64,000 nt of DNA from Solen grandis. Its lineage: Eukaryota; Mollusca; Bivalvia; Adapedonta; Solenidae. This document shows, piece after piece, positions 58,527-64,000 of this stretch. The notes below the pieces were generated by a model that made no database searches, was not told the origin of the DNA, and saw only the letters and a list, made by a program, of their open reading frames with translations. The position numbers and the translations under genes are program-made. The DNA is taken from the NCBI GenBank assembly GCA_021229015.1, contig CM037788.1, positions 46,911,520 to 46,975,519 of the forward strand, given 5' to 3'. Numbering within the stretch: the first letter of the stretch is position 1; every line of letters starts with the position of its first letter.

Positions 58527-58824
58527 GTTTGTTAGGTTTAATGTCACACTGACCGTATTTGTTATTTGGAGACTCTACTTGAGATGGATATAGTGCTGCC
58601 ATACTACAGTATCACCCCTAAAGACATGTGACATAATACCACACCCAGTCGCATTATCCTGACACCAGGCTAACCAGTCCTGGAACTACCTTTATATGCT
58701 GAGCGCCAAGCAAGGGAGCTATACCATTACCATTTTTACCACTATGGTATGTCACAGCCAGGGATTGAACCCACTCTTCTGCTCTCAAGGTGAATGTTCT
58801 TATCCCTCGGCCACCGGGGACAGT
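58527..58824 (-). mobile_element. SINE-B copy, near full length
   Basis: Reads TGTTTGTTAGGTTTAATGTC, GGAGAC-CTACTTGAGA, ATAGTGCTGCCATACTACAG, CATTATCCTGACACCAGGC, TGCTGAGCGCCAAGCAAGGG, GCCAGGGATTGAACCCAC and ends with CTCGGCCACCGGGGACAG, the complement of a tRNA-like head. Confidence 0.88.
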
Positions 58825-59311
58825 ATCAGATTAAATTATTTTTCATAGGACTGTTATGTCGAGTGGTGTAAATAGCAGAATGCATTTCTATTGAAAGCAT
58901 TTCATGACTGAAAAGAAATAATAAGAAAGTATTTAAGTATTGTATTTATTTAGACTGGATAACATGTCTGCATAACAGTCAAAAACAACAATGTAACAGC
59001 ATCCAAATACAATATGCCATTAAAAATGACCTTTTACTAGAGAATGTCATTTTTTATATCTTTTCTGTGAAAATAGTAGATTTATCACAAAAAAATGGGT
59101 TACATTTTTTTAAAATGCAGAAGCGCCACTTTTTCTCCTAACAGCTGTTAAAAATAGTCAGATGGACCAATTCCTTTATAATTTTTGTCAAACAGGTTCA
59201 AAATTAATGGGTAAGATCCATTGGACCAGCAAATTTCACAATGTCTGTAGTAGCATTTCTTATCAAGGTTTACAATGTGGTCGAATCACCAAGGAAAAAC
59301 CAGGATAAATT
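58825..59311. other. No gene or recognisable repeat
   Basis: Nothing recognised. Confidence 0.4.
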
Positions 59312-60765
59312 ATATTCTGGAAACCTGTGCCCATTTGTCTTTATTTTGAGTTACTTCGCAAAGTAATACCACTTGGATATTGGGCCTCATCCTCGCAAAC
59401 CTGTCCATCTTAAGCTATCTAAGTTGATGAATACCCCTGCTCAATTGATTTGACTGGAACACAACGCAACAGACTTGATTCCTTATATCGCCTCCACTTC
59501 ACTTTTGTGAATGGAAGTTTGCTTGTTTACATAAACAAAAAAAAACAAAAAAATATGTGGGTATACCCTTATAGTTTTACATCTTGTCGTCTGTGGTACA
59601 GATAAAAGATGTGTTCTGTTCACATTCATATATTTACATACACATAGTCAATATAAGTTCATTATAATCTTAATACTACTACAATCTCAATAAGACCACC
59701 CGACTGCTGTTAACTGATCTTAATAATGAGGTGGTCTTGTAATCAAGTTTCAATTAACATGAAATATGGAAAAAAGGACGTGAAAATAGTGGTCCTTATA
59801 ATGAGGTGGTCTTTATATGAGGTTTTACTGTTTTGTGAATACATATTCTGGAAACCTGTGCCCATTTAATTGTCTTCACTTTTCAGTGATTTCAAGTTAC
59901 TTCACAAAGTAATACCACTTGGATGTTTGGCCTCATCCTCACAAACTTGTGCATCTTAAGCTATCTATCAGTTGATGAATACCCCTGCTAAACTGATTTG
60001 ACTGGAACACAACGCAACAGACTTGATTCCTTATATCGCCTCCACTTCACTTTTGTGAATGGAAGTTTGCTTGTTTACATAAAAAAAAAATAATAAAAAT
60101 TATGTGGGTATACCCTTATATTTTTACATCTTGTCATCTGTGGTACAGATAAAAGATGTGTTCTGTTCACATTCATATATTTACATACACATAGTCAATA
60201 TAAGTTCATTATGATCTTAATACTACTACAATCTCAATAAGACCACCCTTGGGACTGCTGTTAACTGATCTTAATAATGAGGTGGTCTTGTAATCAGTTT
60301 CAATTAACATGAAATATGGAAAAAAAAAGGTCCTATAATGAGGTGGTCTTTAAATGAGGTTTTACTGTTTTGTGAATACATATTCTGGAGACCTGTGCCC
60401 ATTTAATTGTCTTCACTTTTCAATGATTTCAAATTACTTCACAAAGTAATACCACTTGGATGTTTGGCCTCATCCTCACAAACTTGTGCATCTTAAGCTA
60501 TCTATCAGTTGATGAATACCCCTGCTAAACTGATCTGACTGGAACACAACGCAACAGACTTGATTCCTTATATCGCCTCCACTTCACTTTTGTGAATGGA
60601 AGTTTGCTTGTTTACATAAAAAAAAAAAAAAAAAAATTATGTGGGTATACCCTTATATTTTTACATCTTGTCATCTGTGGTACAGATAAAAGATGTGTTC
60701 TGTTTACATTCATATATTTACATATACATAGTGTATTTAAGTCCATTATGATTTATCACTACTAT
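59312..60765 (+). repeat. Three tandem copies of a ~540-bp unit
   Basis: Units begin ATATTCTGGAAACCTGTGCCC at about 59312, 59843 and 60380 (third with one change). Shared text includes CTTCGCAAAGTAATACCACTT or its CTTCACAAAG form, CAACAGACTTGATTCCTTAT, CGCCTCCACTTCACTTTTG, TTGCTTGTTTACATAAA, and AATGAGGTGGTCTTGTAATC. The third copy diverges after about 60730. Poly(A) length after TACATAA differs between copies. Confidence 0.9.
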
Positions 60766-61214
60766 TTGCAACCTTTGAATCATTATGTCACCCCATTCCC
60801 CATCATCCATCCACTTACCAGTTTGACAGTTTAGTTTTTCCCAGGTAGCTCTTCCCCCTGAGAGTCCATTGCACCCGGGTCTATGATACAGTGTGAAAAA
60901 CCCTGGCAAGACCCAGAAGATCCCCAACTTCATGAGCAGAAAATGAAGCAGTCCAACTTGTCACCCCCTACCTCAAAGACTGCCCATAAAGGTGAGACCA
61001 ATCTGGATTAGACCAGTTATCTCCACTCTGTCTCTTAGATGGTCGGGAAAAAACAACAGGTTAAGTTTCCCTGGGGAAATAACTTGACTGGGAAGAATTT
61101 GCTGTTTCACTGGGGCAAATGTTTTCAGGAGACTGGAGTAACAGTCCGATCCTACACCTTGTTTAACTCTAGTTTGATAATAACCACAACGTTGCTGAAT
61201 TATGTTGCACCATT
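60766..61214. other. No gene or recognisable repeat
   Basis: A TCACTGGGGCAAATGTTTTC piece near 61108 weakly recalls the MITE at 23241. Nothing else recognised. Confidence 0.4.
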
Positions 61215-61615
61215 ACAGTCACTTGGTTCCTTACACAGGCTGGGTTCCTTCAAGTTGTACTATTACAGTCCACACATGCTGGGTTCCTTCAAGTTGTACT
61301 ATTATAGTCCACACATGCTGGGTTCCTTCAAGTTGTACTATTACAGTCCACACATGCTGGGTTTCTTCAAGTTGTACTATTACAGTCCACACACGCTGGG
61401 TTCCTTCACACAGGGCCTTGGTGGTAACAGTTGCACTATATCAGTCAACACACGCTGGATTCCTTCACACAGGGCCTGGTTGGTAACAGTTGCACTATTA
61501 CAGTCCACACACGCTGGGTTCCTTCACACATGCTGGGTTCCTGCACACACAGCCCGGTCGGTAACAGTTGCACTATTACAGTCCACACACGCTGGGTTCC
61601 TTCATATTGCACCAA
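61215..61615 (+). repeat. 39-bp minisatellite with a longer variant
   Basis: The unit CACACATGCTGGGTTCCTTC plus AAGTTGTACTATTACAGTC (39 bp) occurs about five times, followed by longer variants of about 58 bp that insert ACACAGGGCCTGGTTGGTAA. Multiple-of-three units leave a 222-codon frame open, which I regard as non-coding. Confidence 0.9.
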
Positions 61616-61839
61616 TGCGCAGTATACACACAGAGTACTGGCTCCAAACATGGATGAATCTTAAAAAAAGAAAGAAAAAACATTTAATGACTCTTCAGGA
61701 AAAATGATATAATACAGTGGTAATCATACAATAACAATACACAGGACTGGTAAAAAGTACCAGAATAAAGATGATGTCGGATAAATGCTGCTTGATTAGC
61801 TGACTGCTTCTAGGTCTTTATTGTTAAGTTTTATTAGGG

Positions 61840-62111
61840 CTTTCTGCCTCAAGCAGAAAGACCTATTGGGTTTGTTATGTTTTTTTAGGTTTTCGCACCT
61901 CGCAGTGCGGAAACCTATTGTTCTTCTTCTGTTTTATTTTTTTTAGGTTTTCGCACCTCGCAGTGCGGAAACCTATTGTTCTTCTTCTGTTTTATTTTTT
62001 TTTTTTTAGGTTTTCGCATCGCTTGCGAAAACCTATTGTTCTTCTTCTGTTTTATTTTTAGGTTTTCGCATCGCTTGCGAAAACCTATTGTTCTTCTTCT
62101 GTTTTATTTTT
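61840..62111 (+). repeat. Tandem hairpin caps: one foreign cap plus four family H caps
   Basis: A hairpin CTTTCTGC / GCAGAAAG (61840-61860) followed by ACCTATTGGGTTTGTTATG matches the piece at 32948 in family G. Then four AGGTTTTCGC...GCGAAAACCT-type caps follow at 61887-61916, 61945-61974, 62008-62034 and 62060-62086, each followed by ATTGTTCTTCTTCTGTTTTA. Caps 1-2 share one loop and caps 3-4 another, indicating stepwise duplication. Confidence 0.9.
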
Positions 62112-64000
62112 ATTATTATTATTTTTCTAACCCTTTTTTGTGAACGGCATATCACCATGATAGAAAAAAGCCACAACTATGAAATTTTTACCAGTTCCTT
62201 ATATTTATCTGATCTTGATCCTAACGTTGAGAAAATTTTCATTTTTGTCTTATTTTTGCCGCTAGGGGGCGCTTTGAAAAAAATCAACAAATGCTAATAA
62301 CTCTGTTATTTGAGGTCCGATTCAGATGTGGTTTTTTGCATTGTGTTCCTTGTCAAAATCCTAATCAAATATGATAGGTTTCAAAAATCTGCGTATATAA
62401 AACTTTTTGACTACGGAAGGTTGAAAGTTCGAACCTCGCAAAAAACAGTGAAAATTAGGGTAGGTCTACGAAAAAAGTGCCCATTTTTATTGGAATTGAG
62501 ATAAAAGAATTTTGTTTGTTGCATATGATTCGCAAGACATATACGCACAAAATATATGGGGTGGCGAATTCGGGAAATGCATGGTTTGTCCACAGTACGC
62601 GGTCAAACTTAACCAATATTTTCGAAAAATCAACATTTTCAAAGCATGACTGTTAAGATTTTTTGCAGCTCCTGATTTTATTTTTAGTTCAATTTCTATG
62701 ATATTTTCACATTTAATGTAAAACTATGTTCTAAAGTGTCACATAATATAAAAAGTAAAAATGTATTGTAAAGGTCAAGGTCATATTAGGATAATTGTAT
62801 ATCAATTCGGCTTGAAATAGCTCAAAATCAAAAAACAATTCATAAACAATATATGAACAAAAGATTTAGTTTTAGAAAAGTTCTTTCTAATGATGTTTAG
62901 ATTTTGAAGATCGGACTTGATTTGGTCATTTTACGGCAGTCCAAAGTTTGATCCTTTTTGTTCGTATAATTGTAAATCAGGTTTTATGTTTCAAATTCTG
63001 ATACATAAGGATAAAAAGTTTGATTTGTGCGACTAGTATACTTGATATAACTATTTGCTGCTTTGCTAGGTACCTAATGGTAAAATTTTAATCTATTTTC
63101 TTTCTCATTTTGCCGCTAGGGGGCGCTTTTCTTGAAATCCTTCTTTTGCTTATAACTCAAAAGTTGAAGTTCGGTTCGAATGCGGTTTTTACATTCTGTT
63201 CCCTGTTGATAGCCTAATAACATATGATAGGAATCGAGAGTCCGTGTGGCTGAAAGCTTTTGAGCTACGGAAGGTTGGATGTTCGAACCTCGCAAAAAAA
63301 CAACAATAAAAAACCTGTGCAAATGAGGGTAGGTCTACGAAAAACCTATCCGTTTTTTTTTTTTAGAAATCAGATTGAAGAATTCCGTCTCCTGCATACC
63401 ATTTGAAAGACGTATACACACAAAATATATGGGGTGGCGAATTTAAGAAATGCGTGGTTTGTCCACTAGAAACGGTCAAACTTCACTTAAATTTAGGAAA
63501 ATTATAATTCCAAAAACATGTTTTTTTTGTCGCTCCTGACTTTATGTTTTGTTTATTCGTCATGAAATTTTTACACGTTATGGTTTGTTAAGTTTGAAAG
63601 GGCCTCACAATTAAAAAGTTAACAAAACATTGAAAAGGTCAAGGTCATATTACGATAAGTGTGTTTTTATTCGGCCCCAAAGTGCTCCAAATCTAAAAAT
63701 ATTTCATTGAGAGTATATGAACAAAAGTTTTAGTTCTAAATAGTTCTTTCGTATAATGTTTAGTTTTTGAAGATCGGACTTGATTTTGTCATATTACGGC
63801 AGTCCAAAGTTTGATCCTTTTTTGGAATAATTGTAAATCAGTTTTTATGCTATAAGAAATAGAATGTTCGACTAGTGCGACTTGCGTACTTGATTGAACT
63901 ATTTGCTGCATTGCTAGGTACCTAATGGTAAAATTTTAATCAATTTTGTTTCTCATTTTGCCGCTAGGGGGCGCTTAGCTTGAAAGCACTCTTCTACTTA
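62112..64000 (+). repeat. Family H array of ~0.85-kb monomers, opposite orientation, truncated by window edge
   Basis: The anchor CCGCTAGGGGGCGC recurs at about 62259, 63112 and 63961 (spacing 853 and 849). Monomer text is the reverse complement of 19016-22904: AGGGTAGGTCTACGAAAAA, CAAAATATATGGGGTGGCGA, AAAGGTCAAGGTCATATTA, TTTTTGAAGATCGGACTTG. The monomers are more diverged from each other than the two central ones at 20-21.8 kb. The array continues beyond 64000. Confidence 0.88.

Noticed and set aside
61039..61707. 222-codon plus-strand frame
   Set aside because: Mostly the 39-bp minisatellite; the non-repeat N-terminal part has no recognisable domain.

Overview
The window looks like nuclear, intergenic DNA from an animal, most probably a bivalve mollusc (inference). 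It is AT-rich, carries metazoan-type non-LTR retrotransposons, tRNA-derived SINEs with Pol III A and B boxes, and repeat texts that I associate with bivalve genomes (hairpin-capped 'gcgaaaacct-attgttcttcttctg' repeats and a GTTGCCATGGCAAC tandem repeat). I found no convincing host protein-coding gene, rRNA or genuine tRNA gene. One 100-N assembly gap lies at 15977-16076.

Layout. 1-4300: a decayed non-LTR retrotransposon on the minus strand with an intact ORF1, an endonuclease and a frameshifted reverse transcriptase that runs off the left edge. 4.3-14.5 kb: mostly unannotatable sequence with a 39-bp minisatellite (7 kb), a foldback MITE-like element (14.2 kb) and old dispersed repeats. 14.5-16.0 kb: the 3' part of a second LINE, cut by the gap. 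18-23 kb: a receptor-half-site-rich repeat, then a 3.9-kb hairpin-capped array of ~0.84-kb monomers. 23.9-25.0 kb: a tandem array of tRNA-like units. 25.3-26.3 kb: six 155-bp monomers, each with a perfect RFX-type palindrome. 26.4-27.0 kb: GATCGG hairpins. 27.9-33.8 kb: SINEs, then head-to-tail hairpin/CTAG-delimited units rich in TGACGTCA. 34.8-40.4 kb: a diverged direct duplication of ~1.7 kb with SINEs inserted before and after the duplication. 40.4-47.6 kb: repeats, microsatellites and a homopolymer-rich stretch of doubtful assembly quality. 48.0-49.1 kb: adjacent 42-bp and 21-bp minisatellites. 50.4-54.5 kb: SINEs and a third LINE that keeps ORF1 and endonuclease but lacks its reverse transcriptase. 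57.0-61.6 kb: a 34-bp minisatellite, SINEs, a ~540-bp triplicate and a 39-bp minisatellite. 61.8-64.0 kb: the hairpin-capped ~0.85-kb family again, in the opposite orientation, with four tandem copies of its cap, continuing past the right edge.

The sequences do not form a pathway. They form a layered record of transposition: two SINE families with perfect 13-bp target-site duplications and readable empty sites in paralogous repeats, three LINE copies, and a modular repeat superfamily whose units end in a hairpin followed by CTAG, reminiscent of Helitron 3' ends. The hairpin-CTAG superfamily is the best candidate for something under-described.
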